Assembly (NCBI GenBank): GCA_018402605.1
Contig: JAGYIK010000018.1
Coordinates: 1 to 16,631, forward strand
Reading direction: 5' to 3'
Source of the DNA: Litorivicinus sp.
GTDB lineage: Bacteria; Pseudomonadota; Gammaproteobacteria; Pseudomonadales; Litorivicinaceae
DNA: 16,631 nt
Position numbers and translations under genes: made by a program
Part shown: piece after piece, positions 1 through 8,752 of the stretch
Numbering within the stretch: the stretch's first letter is position 1
Layout: each line of letters begins with the position of its first letter
Notes under the pieces: model-generated
Told to the model about the DNA's origin: nothing
Databases searched by the model: none
What the model saw: the letters and a program-made list of their open reading frames with translations, nothing else

Positions 1-654
1 ATCACAAAGCGCACGGACTTCATCCAGTTTGTGGGAAATATAGATAATCGATCGACCCTCGTCCGATAACCGATCTAGGGTGGCGAATAGTTCCTCGGTC
101 TCTTGCGGGGTCAGGACCGAGGTCGGCTCATCCAAAATCAATAAGGATGGATCCTGCATCAACACACGAATAATCTCGAGACGCTGCCGCTCGCCAGCAC
201 CCAGGTCCGCAACATAGCGATCCAATTCGATGTGCAACCGATATCGGTCACAAATCGCCATCACCTCGGATGCCAGCGCATCATCGGGCATCCGACCGTC
301 AAGACCCAAGGCAATATTGTCCAGCACCCGCATCGCGTCAAACACTGCGAAGTGTTGGAACACCATACCAACACCCAAGGCTCGTGCATCACTGGGTTTA
401 GAGGGACTGTAGCGCACGCCATCGAGTTCCATCGAACCCGCGTCAGGTGACAAAATCCCATAAATCATTTTAACAAGCGTTGATTTGCCGGCACCGTTCT
501 CGCCTAGCAGGGCATGAATTTCGCCACGGTCGACTGACAAGGTCACGTCAAGGTTGGCTGCATAATCACCAAAATATTTACTGAGGCCGCGCGCGCCCAA
601 GCGCTGCTGCGCAGACGCCGATAAACGTTCAGTAAAGATGCGTGATTCAGTCAA
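1..654 (-). CDS. ABC transporter ATP-binding protein, nucleoside/simple-sugar (BMP-associated) type, partial
   Basis: This gene runs off the left edge; the first 218 codons are visible. Reading the minus strand shows a Walker A motif GENGAGKS about residues 52-59, a Q-loop within MVFQHFAVFD near residue 100, a variant signature LGAGERQR near residues 153-160, Walker B LLILDEPT near residues 173-180, and an H-loop ISHKLDE near residue 207. The SVLTPQE stretch after Walker B and the H-loop sequence are typical of the first domain of duplicated ATPases (about 500 aa) that pair with BMP/PnrA-like lipoproteins and import nucleosides or sugars. Such proteins energise import at the inner membrane. 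The start is inferred as TTG at 654-652, because no ATG lies in frame nearby; a purine-rich GGGTGGG lies about 10 bases upstream. It follows the alpha-E gene by about 60 bp on the same strand and could be co-transcribed. Substrate is not determinable here because permeases and binding protein lie outside the window. Confidence 0.88.
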   Translation of the reverse strand, partial: MTESRIFTERLSASAQQRLGARGLSKYFGDYAANLDVTLSVDRGEIHALLGENGAGKSTLVKMIYGILSPDAGSMELDGVRYSPSKPSDARALGVGMVFQHFAVFDAMRVLDNIALGLDGRMPDDALASEVMAICDRYRLHIELDRYVADLGAGERQRLEIIRVLMQDPSLLILDEPTSVLTPQETEELFATLDRLSDEGRSIIYISHKLDEVRALCD

Positions 655-713
655 TACAGATGCCCACCCGGAAAGGCGAAAGGATACAGAGTTCCAGCAT
701 CCTCCGCACCTGT

Positions 714-1643
714 CTAGGGAGTCGATGCACCAAAGTAGAAATATTCGGCACTGATCCGGGAATGCAAGGAACCCAAACCCTGCTGGATCCAGTCCATATT
801 TTCAGTCAGAAGATCTGGACTTAATCGGTCCAAATCGAGTGCGTCGAGACCATCCAAAATGCCCTGTACGAGATCATCCGGTACACGCTTGTGTGGCAAT
901 TGATTGAGCGCCCTTTGAATGCGCGTCAGTGCAGACGCCATGGATTGCGGAAAATCACGGTCGCGCAGCACAAACGCCAACACGTCACCACCGCGAAGTC
1001 GGTTACTGGCGCTTCGCCGATACAACTCCACACCACCGAGTGCAGACAATAAATTTTGCCAACCAATGGCCTCATAGCTGGCCCAGTGGGCGGATTGGCC
1101 GGGCACCATCTGCGTCACACGCGGGTCTACCAGTCGAGACACCATGTCCGCATGCTCTAAGCGGTCTCCCAACCGCAAAAACAACCAACTGAGATCACGG
1201 GCTTGATTCGCCATCAAACACCCATGCCACAAGCGACATGCGGCAATAACCTGCTTCAGCAAACGCACCCGATTTGAACGATCGAACCCAGAGAACGACT
1301 GGCGCTCAAGCAGTCCATGCAAGTCATTGAGGGCAACCCATGCATCTTTTGGAATCAAATCACGTGTCACCCGCGCATTTTCACGCGCACTGGCGACCGA
1401 TGCGCGAATTGAACTTGGATTTTCAAGACTCAAAACCAACCGCTCCATCACTTCCGCTTCAGTGAGGAGTTCATCTGTCTCTGAGTCACCAAAAACAGGC
1501 ATCAAGGATTCCCAGTGATAGGGGACGGCCTCAGGCAAATCGAGGATGGTATCGGAGGCCGCAATTGCCAACCGGGCTGTTGCTTCAGCACGCTCGATGT
1601 AGCGCGATAACCAATACAGATGATCCGCAACCCGAGCCAGCAT
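714..1643 (-). CDS. alpha-E domain-containing protein (DUF403/COG2307)
   Basis: This 309-residue protein begins MLARVADHLYWLSRYIERAE, the hallmark N-terminus of the alpha-E family, and is predicted to be almost entirely alpha-helical. Family length is about 310 aa, so it looks complete. The biochemical role is unknown. From established comparative genomics, alpha-E proteins occur with circularly permuted ATP-grasp enzymes, often also with transglutaminase-like proteins and proteasome-like proteases, and are thought to take part in peptide tagging or synthesis. Here the start codon overlaps the stop of the upstream ATP-grasp gene (TGATG at 1645-1641), so the two are probably translationally coupled and act together. 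No signal peptide or membrane segment is seen. No transglutaminase follows; the next gene is an ABC ATPase. Confidence 0.92.
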   Translation of the reverse strand: MLARVADHLYWLSRYIERAEATARLAIAASDTILDLPEAVPYHWESLMPVFGDSETDELLTEAEVMERLVLSLENPSSIRASVASARENARVTRDLIPKDAWVALNDLHGLLERQSFSGFDRSNRVRLLKQVIAACRLWHGCLMANQARDLSWLFLRLGDRLEHADMVSRLVDPRVTQMVPGQSAHWASYEAIGWQNLLSALGGVELYRRSASNRLRGGDVLAFVLRDRDFPQSMASALTRIQRALNQLPHKRVPDDLVQGILDGLDALDLDRLSPDLLTENMDWIQQGLGSLHSRISAEYFYFGASTP

Positions 1644-3115
1644 CAGCGACCCTCCCCATCAGCGATGACCCAGAAGTCCTTCGATCCACCGCCTTGCGAG
1701 GAGTTCACCACCAGCGAGCCTTCTTTTAATGCGACACGGCAAAGCCCTCCGGTCGAACACCATTGGTCTGAGCTTTGCAACACAAAGGGTCTAAGGTCCA
1801 CGTGCCGTGGAGCCAGATCGCCATCGTCTGTCACCGTCAGTGTGGTCGACAGTGCCAGAGTGGGTTGGGCTATCCACACACGTGGGTTGTCCAATATTTC
1901 TGCGCGCCGCGACACCAACTCCTCATCGGTGGCATGAGGGCCAACCAGGATTCCATAGCCACCGGATGCGTCTGCGGGCTTCACCACCAATTCGTCGAGA
2001 TGATCCAGCACATAGGCCCGGTGTTCGGGATCTGAGCAGAGATAGGTCGGGACATTTGATAACAGCGCATCCTCACCGAGATAGTATTGGATGATCTCAG
2101 GCACATAGGCATACAACACTTTGTCGTCAGCCACACCGCTCCCTGGGGCATTTGCGATCGCCACTTTCCCAGCCCGCCATGCGCGCATCAGACCCGGTAC
2201 ACCCAATGTCGACTCGGGATTTAGGCTCTCTGGGTCCATAAAAGTGTCATCGATGCGGCGATAAATCACATCGACCCGACTCACCCCTTCGACTGCTTTC
2301 ATATAGACGCAGTCATCACTGTCAACAAATAGATCCGAGCCTTGGACCAACTCAGCCCCGATCTGCTGCGCCAAATAGCTGTGCTCAAAATATGCGGAAT
2401 TAAAGATACCCGGCGTCAACACCACGATCACGGGGTGATCCACAGGCCGTGGTGACAGGGCATTGAGCATATCAAGCAAATCGGATGCGTATTGGCTGAC
2501 GGGCAGAATCTGTTGGTGGCGGAACAATTCAGGGTAGACCTGCTTCATTACCGAGCGATTCTCGAGCATGTACGACACACCACTCGGAACGCGGAGATTA
2601 TCCTCCAAGACAAACAATTGACCGGTGTGGTCGCGAACCAGATCCGAGCCGCAAATGTGCGCCCAGGTCTCGAAAGGCGGTTTGAAATTGGCCGCCATAC
2701 TGATGTAGTGCGGACTGTTCAGCACCAAATCCTCTGGAACCACACCATCTTTCAAAATGGCTTGTTCGTTGTAGACATCGTTTAAAAACATATTCAGAGC
2801 TTTCAAACGCTGCTTCAGTCCAATTTCAGTTTGGCGCCACTCCGACTCCCGCATCACGCGGGGCACCAAATCCAGGGGCCAAGAGCGATCGATATTGGTT
2901 GAATCGGAATACACCAGAAATGAGATACCCTGGCTTTTAATCATGGCATCGAGTGCTGCGACTTTTTCAGCCAACACATCCGGGGAGAGCTCTTGGAAAA
3001 ATTTCAGTAGACTGTCCGCTCCGGGGCGCGCTGAACCGTCTGCTTGAATCAGTTCATCGAAAATACGGCCAGCTGCAATGTCACCGGTGACTTGGATCAC
3101 AATCCATTTGTCCAA
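1643..3115 (-). CDS. circularly permuted type 2 ATP-grasp protein (DUF404/DUF407, COG2308)
   Basis: This 490-residue protein matches the circularly permuted ATP-grasp family, predicted ATP-dependent carboxylate-amine ligases that form peptide bonds on an unknown substrate in the cytoplasm. Visible signatures are EDNLRVPSGVSYMLENR (residues 171-187), a VIYRRIDD segment (284-291), VVKPADASGGYG (377-388, the permuted nucleotide-binding loop), RHVDLRPF (437-444) and SSQGGGSKDFWV (472-483). Length is normal for the family. The first 15 residues are less family-like than the following FDELIQADGSARPG, so the exact start is slightly uncertain. It overlaps the alpha-E gene by one base, the standard partner. 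It is divergent from yaaA with only about 60 bp between the start codons, so both promoters must be compact or overlapping. Confidence 0.93.
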   Translation of the reverse strand: MDKWIVIQVTGDIAAGRIFDELIQADGSARPGADSLLKFFQELSPDVLAEKVAALDAMIKSQGISFLVYSDSTNIDRSWPLDLVPRVMRESEWRQTEIGLKQRLKALNMFLNDVYNEQAILKDGVVPEDLVLNSPHYISMAANFKPPFETWAHICGSDLVRDHTGQLFVLEDNLRVPSGVSYMLENRSVMKQVYPELFRHQQILPVSQYASDLLDMLNALSPRPVDHPVIVVLTPGIFNSAYFEHSYLAQQIGAELVQGSDLFVDSDDCVYMKAVEGVSRVDVIYRRIDDTFMDPESLNPESTLGVPGLMRAWRAGKVAIANAPGSGVADDKVLYAYVPEIIQYYLGEDALLSNVPTYLCSDPEHRAYVLDHLDELVVKPADASGGYGILVGPHATDEELVSRRAEILDNPRVWIAQPTLALSTTLTVTDDGDLAPRHVDLRPFVLQSSDQWCSTGGLCRVALKEGSLVVNSSQGGGSKDFWVIADGEGR

Positions 3116-3168
3116 ATATTGAGTAGAAATTCAGTTTCCGGCTTATTGGGTCGGGACGCAAGTATCAT

Positions 3169-3172
3169 GAGG
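3169..3172 (+). promoter_or_regulatory. ribosome binding site deciding the yaaA start
   Basis: GAGG lies 5 bases before the ATG at 3178. It overlaps the alternative GTG at 3172, which therefore cannot use it and has no comparable site of its own. This favours ATG 3178. Confidence 0.55.
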
Positions 3173-3177
3173 TGCAC

Positions 3178-3948
3178 ATGCTCGCAATTTTATCACCCGC
3201 CAAGTCCTTGAATACGGAGGTGACACCGGGTCTTCCATCACCGACGACGCCTGAATTCACTGATCGCGCCGCAGTGCTCGCGGATCACATGCGCAATTAC
3301 AGCCCATCCGATCTGGCTAATCTCATGAAACTCTCAGACAAGCTGTCTGCACTCAATGCCGCACGGTTTGAAGAGTGGTCCAGTGATCACCAAAGCAAAG
3401 ACCTACTGCCTGCTGTGTTTGCATTTAGTGGCGATGTCTACCAAGGACTGGATGTGCGCTCGTTAGACAGCACGGCGCTGGAGGCCGTCAATACACGCAT
3501 TCGGATCTTATCGGGATTGTATGGTCTGTTGCGTCCGTTTGATGCCATGCGACCCTACCGCCTGGAGATGGGGACGAAGCTTGCACACGGACCGGCGAGT
3601 TCATTGCCAGATTATTGGCGCGAAACTGTGACCCAGGCACTGAACGAGACGTTGCGCGGCGCCATGCTGGTGAATCTAGCAAGCAACGAATATGCCGCTG
3701 CCGTCGACTTTTCCGCGATCAATGGGCCTGTGATCTCACCGGTCTTCAAAGATCTCAAAAACGGCGAGTACAAAATCATCAGCTTCTACGCCAAAAGAGC
3801 ACGCGGACTGATGGCACGCTTTCTCGTGGAGCACGACGTGGACAGTCCCGAGGGGCTTAAAGCCTTTGATTACGCCGGATACCGCTATTCAGAAACGCAC
3901 TCAAAAGCCAGTGCCCCCTGCTTTATTCGAGACCCCCAAGCGCAGTGA
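3178..3948 (+). CDS. yaaA: peroxide stress protein YaaA (DUF328/UPF0246)
   Basis: The protein (256 aa from ATG 3178) starts MLAILSPAKSLNTE and contains YRLEMGTKL, LVNLASNEYAAAV and IISFYAKRARGLMARF, the conserved blocks of E. coli YaaA in the same order and at near-identical total length. In E. coli YaaA is induced by hydrogen peroxide under OxyR and limits oxidative damage by lowering free intracellular iron; the DNA-binding fold has been described for the family. A GTG six bases upstream is in frame, but ATG 3178 has a GAGG ribosome binding site 5 bases away and aligns with the family N-terminus. The stop overlaps the next gene's GTG start (GTGA, 3945-3948), so the two are coupled. Intact, no anomalies. 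Confidence 0.95.
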   Translation: MLAILSPAKSLNTEVTPGLPSPTTPEFTDRAAVLADHMRNYSPSDLANLMKLSDKLSALNAARFEEWSSDHQSKDLLPAVFAFSGDVYQGLDVRSLDSTALEAVNTRIRILSGLYGLLRPFDAMRPYRLEMGTKLAHGPASSLPDYWRETVTQALNETLRGAMLVNLASNEYAAAVDFSAINGPVISPVFKDLKNGEYKIISFYAKRARGLMARFLVEHDVDSPEGLKAFDYAGYRYSETHSKASAPCFIRDPQAQ

Positions 3949-4406
3949 GTGCGTTATCGCCCGATGCGCTCATCGCCCCGTGGCTTTCCGAGCGCAAACC
4001 AAAAAGTCTTTGGGTGGTCGGCCAGGGCACTCCACCGGTCATCCAAGATTTTGCGACAGCAAACGATACGGCGCTCACGGAAATCAAGGCGAACATGCTC
4101 ACAGATCTATCGCTGCCCGTTCCAATGGCCGCAATTTGTGTCGACCCCATCCTCGGCGAAGTGGATCTGGAGCAGGTAGGGATTCTCCGAAACCGGTTGA
4201 TCACCGATATCTTTTGTCTGGTATCGCAGCAAATTCCTGCCGAAGCACTGTATGCACTGGGCTTCCGTCGCGGCGAATTTTGTGTCTCCCAAGCGGGCGA
4301 GCTATTGAGTTTTCACTATGCACTCGCCACTTATAACCACACACGGGCTTGGAATAATCCAAAATTCTGGGCCAATCCTGAAAACTGGAACAAATATTGG
4401 TGGTGA
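3945..4406 (+). CDS. DUF6231-like conserved hypothetical protein
   Basis: This 153-residue protein starts with GTG in a four-base GTGA overlap with yaaA. I associate it with the DUF6231 family of small gammaproteobacterial proteins from overall appearance, without a database check. No catalytic motif is recognised. Visible features are a SLWVVGQG stretch followed by a segment resembling a Rossmann-type fold (AAICVDPILGEVD), a central RNRLITDIFCL helix, and a striking aromatic tail in the last 25 residues (YNHTRAWNNPKFWANPENWN, then KYWW) with five tryptophans. No signal peptide or membrane helix. The gene ends one base before the start of the M16 protease gene, so the three plus-strand genes probably form one transcript. 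Confidence 0.72.
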   Translation: MSALSPDALIAPWLSERKPKSLWVVGQGTPPVIQDFATANDTALTEIKANMLTDLSLPVPMAAICVDPILGEVDLEQVGILRNRLITDIFCLVSQQIPAEALYALGFRRGEFCVSQAGELLSFHYALATYNHTRAWNNPKFWANPENWNKYWW

Positions 4407-4407
4407 C

Positions 4408-7152
4408 ATGCGCAGATTGATTCTCATCCTATGGCTGTTTGCTGGCCTCGTTCAGGCTGACATCACCGCGCCCGGTCTCAGCGATCGCACCTATCGTTAT
4501 TTCGAATTAGATAATGCAATGAAGGTCTTGGTGATCTCAGATCCAACGACCGATAAAGCCGCCGCCTCGCTGGATGTGTATGTTGGATCGAATGATGATC
4601 CTGAGGAATTCCCGGGGCTGGCGCACTTTTTAGAGCACATGCTGTTTTTGGGCACAGACCAATACCCTGAAGCAGGCGAGTATCAGCAATTCATCTCAAC
4701 CCAAGGCGGTAGCCACAACGCATATACCGCACCCGAGCACACCAACTACTTTTTTGATGTGGACCCCAAAGGACTTGCAGGGACTCTGGATCGCTTTAGC
4801 CGTTTTTTTGTTGCACCGACTATGGACCCCGCCTATGTGGAACGTGAAGTCAATGCGGTGCACTCGGAGTATCAATCCAAACTCAAAGATGAGGCACGAC
4901 GGGGATTCGAGGCAACAAAAAAGGGCTTAAACCAAGCCCACCCGTTTTCACAATTTCGGGCTGGAAACCTCGAGTCACTGCAAAAACCTGGACTCCTGGA
5001 TGCACTCAATAGCTTCTACGTGAACGAGTACTCTGCAGACCGTATGGCGCTTGTCGTATTGGGTATCGAGGATCTCGATACATTGGAATCCATGGTGCGC
5101 ACTCGGTTCTCTGAAGTCCCAAATCGTAATCTGGGACCTGGGTATCTGAATCTGCCTTTGTTCGATGTCAAACGCCTACCTTTGGTCGTGCAATCACGTC
5201 CGGTCTCCGAGTCGCGTCGGATGACGCTGATGTTTCCGATCCCTGATACAGACGCCTTTGCTGGACAGGCGCCACTTCGCTACATCGGCCACCTTCTCGG
5301 CCATGAAGGCGAAGGGAGCCTGTTGTCCTACCTGAAAGATCAAGGACTCGCGAATGGGCTGAGCGCAGGCGAGAGTCTTGGCATGACAGAGAGCCGCTCC
5401 TTCGCCATTAGCGTGAGCCTGACTGAAGCAGGATTTCAAGAACGTGATCGCGTCCTGCAAGCCATTTTCAGCACCATTCGGACGCTCGAAACAACGGGGA
5501 TCGATGCGTGGCGTTTTGATGAGCTGAAGACGGTTGCAGATGCCAATTTCCGATTCGCAGAAGAATCTGCACCGCAAGGCTTGGTCACGCAACTTGCTGA
5601 TTTATTACACACCACGCCGGCTCGGGAGCTCTTCACCCGCGGCCGCCTGCTCACGCAATTTGATGCACAACTGGTTCGAGATATGCTGACTTGGTTGATT
5701 CCCGAGCAGATGCTGCTCCGTGTGACGGCGCCTGAGGTCGAACCGAACGAAGTCACGACGCATTACCCAACAGAGATTCGTGTATTTTCACTAGAAGCCG
5801 ACCGGCTCGCAGCCTTCCAAGTTGCGCGAACTGTCGCGAGTGACACGGTCACAATGCCCGCGGCCAACCCGTTTATTAAAGACATAGGCACCCCCCTGCC
5901 GCAGACCGAAACAGCAACACCTGAGACGCGCCCGAGATTGTTGACAAGCGATGCGTCCATGCTGGCTTATGTGTTACCTGAAACGCGATTTGGACAGCCC
6001 AAATCAGACGTCTATGTCCGTTTGCGCACGCCGCTTGCCTCGAACTCGCCAGAGGCTCGCCTGATGGCTGATGTACTCGCCTCGGCAATCAACGAACACT
6101 TCAACACTTTAAGTTACGAAGCGGCGTTGGCAGGTGCTGGCTTTTCAGCACAGGCCACACAATCCGGGATCACCCTGCAATTTTCCGGCTACCATCAATC
6201 GCTATTGCCCCTGATCGATGTGGTGATGAACGCGTTACCGATCCCGCCAGTAGATGAAGGCACCTGGAACCGCTTATCAAATCTCAAGAAACAAGAGCTG
6301 GCAGCACTCGACTCGACCCGGCCATTCAATCGGCTATTCGATGAGATGACTGCGGGTCTGATGCCACTGGCCTATCCAAAAACCGAACTCAACACGGTCT
6401 TTAAGGACATTGATCGCGCAACGTTTCACCAGTACCAAGAGGCATTTTTCGCGGGATTGAAAGCTGAGATGTTCATTCATGGACCGGTATCAATCGATGA
6501 CGGAAGTCTCCTGTTGAATCGGATTGCAGACGCACTGCCTCTCGACGGAACAGTCGGGGATGTAGTTCCCGGAACAGCGCCTTGGACGCAGAGTCCAAGG
6601 TTGCAGTTTAGCTATCCGCATCCCGATGAGGCGGCGGTAATCGCCTTCGTTGGCGATGATTCCTCCGCTGCCGGTCGCATTCTGAACCAACTCGCCGGAA
6701 ATCTCATTGAAGCCCCGTTTTACACCGCACTTCGAACCGAGCGGCAACTCGGTTACATCACCTTCGCCACTGCGTTTCCATTGATCAACACGCCCGTGCT
6801 CGCAGGTGCGATTCAGTCACCTGTAGCAGACCCTGATACCTTGATTGAGGCCATGCAAGGTGAGTTTGCTGCGTTTCCGGAACGGGTTGCCACGATGCCT
6901 GCCGCCCAGTTCGATGCGGCGAAGCAGTCGTTACTCAATGAACTCAACAGTCCGCCACAAACGCAAAGCGAGCTGTCCTCGGATATTTGGCAAACCATCG
7001 GCCTGAAACGCGCATTCAACGATCGCACGATCCAAGCGCAAACCCTTGAGCAACTCACACAAACCGAATTTGTGGACTACCTCAAACAGCGGATCCAAAA
7101 CCCGATTGTATTGAAGGCATCCCGGGAAGACGGTCAATCGCGGCCTCAATAG
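4408..7152 (+). CDS. secreted M16 zinc metallopeptidase, pitrilysin/insulinase-like
   Basis: The chosen start, ATG 4408, gives 914 aa beginning MRRLILILWLFAGLVQA, a signal peptide with likely cleavage after residue 17; an in-frame upstream start at 4318 would overlap the previous gene by 89 bases and bury the signal peptide. The inverted zinc motif HxxEH is HFLEH (residues 73-77) and the third ligand is Glu154, 77 residues after the second histidine as in E. coli pitrilysin (HxxEH then x76 then E). A second, catalytically inactive M16 half follows, containing FYTALRTERQLGYI, where the family's conserved Arg and Tyr substrate contacts lie. Total length resembles E. coli Ptr (962 aa). It should degrade peptides in the periplasm. 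Its 3' end overlaps the convergent sulP gene by 71 bp. Confidence 0.95.
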   Translation: MRRLILILWLFAGLVQADITAPGLSDRTYRYFELDNAMKVLVISDPTTDKAAASLDVYVGSNDDPEEFPGLAHFLEHMLFLGTDQYPEAGEYQQFISTQGGSHNAYTAPEHTNYFFDVDPKGLAGTLDRFSRFFVAPTMDPAYVEREVNAVHSEYQSKLKDEARRGFEATKKGLNQAHPFSQFRAGNLESLQKPGLLDALNSFYVNEYSADRMALVVLGIEDLDTLESMVRTRFSEVPNRNLGPGYLNLPLFDVKRLPLVVQSRPVSESRRMTLMFPIPDTDAFAGQAPLRYIGHLLGHEGEGSLLSYLKDQGLANGLSAGESLGMTESRSFAISVSLTEAGFQERDRVLQAIFSTIRTLETTGIDAWRFDELKTVADANFRFAEESAPQGLVTQLADLLHTTPARELFTRGRLLTQFDAQLVRDMLTWLIPEQMLLRVTAPEVEPNEVTTHYPTEIRVFSLEADRLAAFQVARTVASDTVTMPAANPFIKDIGTPLPQTETATPETRPRLLTSDASMLAYVLPETRFGQPKSDVYVRLRTPLASNSPEARLMADVLASAINEHFNTLSYEAALAGAGFSAQATQSGITLQFSGYHQSLLPLIDVVMNALPIPPVDEGTWNRLSNLKKQELAALDSTRPFNRLFDEMTAGLMPLAYPKTELNTVFKDIDRATFHQYQEAFFAGLKAEMFIHGPVSIDDGSLLLNRIADALPLDGTVGDVVPGTAPWTQSPRLQFSYPHPDEAAVIAFVGDDSSAAGRILNQLAGNLIEAPFYTALRTERQLGYITFATAFPLINTPVLAGAIQSPVADPDTLIEAMQGEFAAFPERVATMPAAQFDAAKQSLLNELNSPPQTQSELSSDIWQTIGLKRAFNDRTIQAQTLEQLTQTEFVDYLKQRIQNPIVLKASREDGQSRPQ

Positions 7153-8735
7153 CGAGAGCCCGGTCAGTAAAGCGATCCTCCAGCGGGATGAGCTGATCGA
7201 TATCTGTGGCCTTAAGGGACTGGAGAACTGCGACGCTCATGCCCGAGAGCATGACGTCGCGATGGCGGATTTTTGAATCTTCCACCATTTCGGTCAGCGT
7301 GAGCGCAGCGGAGAGATCCACATGCGATACCGCCGAAAAATCGATGATGAGTACTTGGTGATCGGAAAATTGAGAGAAGTGCCGAGCGATCCCCCGTGAC
7401 AACCCATAGCTCATAAAACCGTCTAACTGATAGACCAGAATTTTTCCCTCGGCCTGCTTTAATAGCGCTTCTTCTTGCGCACTTAAATCATGTAATTCCT
7501 CGGATGATGCGCCAACAACGAGGTTTTTCAATTGCATTTCACTGAGTCGATAGAGGGTCTCGAGGTTCGCCACAAATACGCCAATCGCCACAGCGGTGAT
7601 GAGGTCGACCGTAACCGTCACAACCAAAACCACGAGCATCAGCGCACTCGCGAACACGGGGACACGATGAAGTCGACGCAAGAAACTCCAATCAATGATG
7701 TCAAATCCGGTCTTCAACAGAATACCGGCTAACACCGCCAGTGGAATCGCCTCCCCTAAGGGTGCTGCACCGAGCATTAAAATGGTGAGCAACACGCTAT
7801 GGAGCATGCCACTGATTCGCGTACGACCACCCAAGCGGATGTTCACCAAGGTCCGCATCGTAGCTCCAGCACCCGGCAAACCGCCAATGAGTCCAGCCAC
7901 ACAATTGCCAACCCCTTGTCCAATCAATTCTCGATCTGAATCGTGCTGCGTGCGGGTCAAATTATCGGCTACCAATGAGGTCAGAAGCGAATCAATAGAG
8001 CCCAATGCAGCCAGCAGAAATGCAGAACCTACGATGGCGGGGAGCAAATCGACTGCGATATAGGGCAGATGCAGGTCCGGCAATCCCCGTGGGATCTCGC
8101 CCAATTCGCTCAACGCCATCAAAGGGTGATCCCAAAGAGAACAGGGGAAAAGCAATCAATGCAATTAAGGGCGCAGGCAATACTTGGAATCGATTTGGCC
8201 ACAGAAACAGCAAAACGAGTGTGCCCAAACCCAAGAAGGCCGCATCCCACGACAACTGGCTCATAGTCAGTGGAAGCGCGAGGAGTGCCGCCAGCGGATT
8301 TGAATAATGATCACCGCCGATCAGGGGGCCGATTTCGAGCAAGATAATGATGATGCCGATGCCGCTCATGAATCCCGACACCACAGGGAAGGGCACCATG
8401 ACAAAGTACCGACCGAGTTTCAGTTTGCCCGCAATAATTTGCAAAAGCCCAGCCAACATCACCGTGGTAAAGGCGATCGCCATGCCATTGGTCGGGTCTT
8501 GTGCGATGGTTTGCGTCAGAATCGCCGCCATCACCACCGTCATCGGCCCTGTGGGGCCCGACACTTGGCTTGGGGTTCCACCAAACAAGGCCGCGAAGAA
8601 TCCGACCGCGATCGCACCGTACAGGCCGGCAGCCGCTCCCGCGCCGGAGGCAACACCAAAAGCAAGCGCCAGCGGTAATGCCACGACTGCAGCAGTTAGG
8701 CCACCAAAAAAGTCACCTCGTGAAATGACGTTCAT
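7082..8735 (-). pseudogene. SulP-family anion transporter with STAS domain, single frameshift
   Basis: Two minus-strand frames together make one SulP (SLC26-type) transporter of about 550 aa. The first part (from ATG 8735) has the N-terminal segment DFFGGLTAAVVALPLALAFG and the VSGPTGPMTVVMAAIL motif, with several membrane helices. The second part continues with EIPRGLPDLHLP, further helices (PAIVGSAFLLAALGSIDSLL, GLPGAGATMRT) and a C-terminal STAS domain (roughly the last 110 residues, with VLIIDFSAVSHVDLSAAL). The frames join cleanly if one C is removed from CCC at 8100-8102, restoring VERIGEIPRGLP, a typical SulP stretch. As written, the first frame continues to about 7992 in nonsense sequence. 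SulP members import sulfate, bicarbonate or other anions at the inner membrane; the substrate is not predictable here. It starts 17 bases after the sbcB stop, at the end of the min operon. Sequence error and true frameshift are both possible. Confidence 0.88.
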
Positions 8736-8752
8736 CGTTTTTATTACGCCTC

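Noticed and set aside
3172..3177. GTG 3172 as the yaaA start
   Set aside because: The ribosome binding site overlaps this codon and homologues start at the position of ATG 3178.
4318..4407. Upstream in-frame start for the M16 protease (30 extra residues)
   Set aside because: It overlaps the preceding gene in another frame and would bury a clear signal peptide that begins at ATG 4408.
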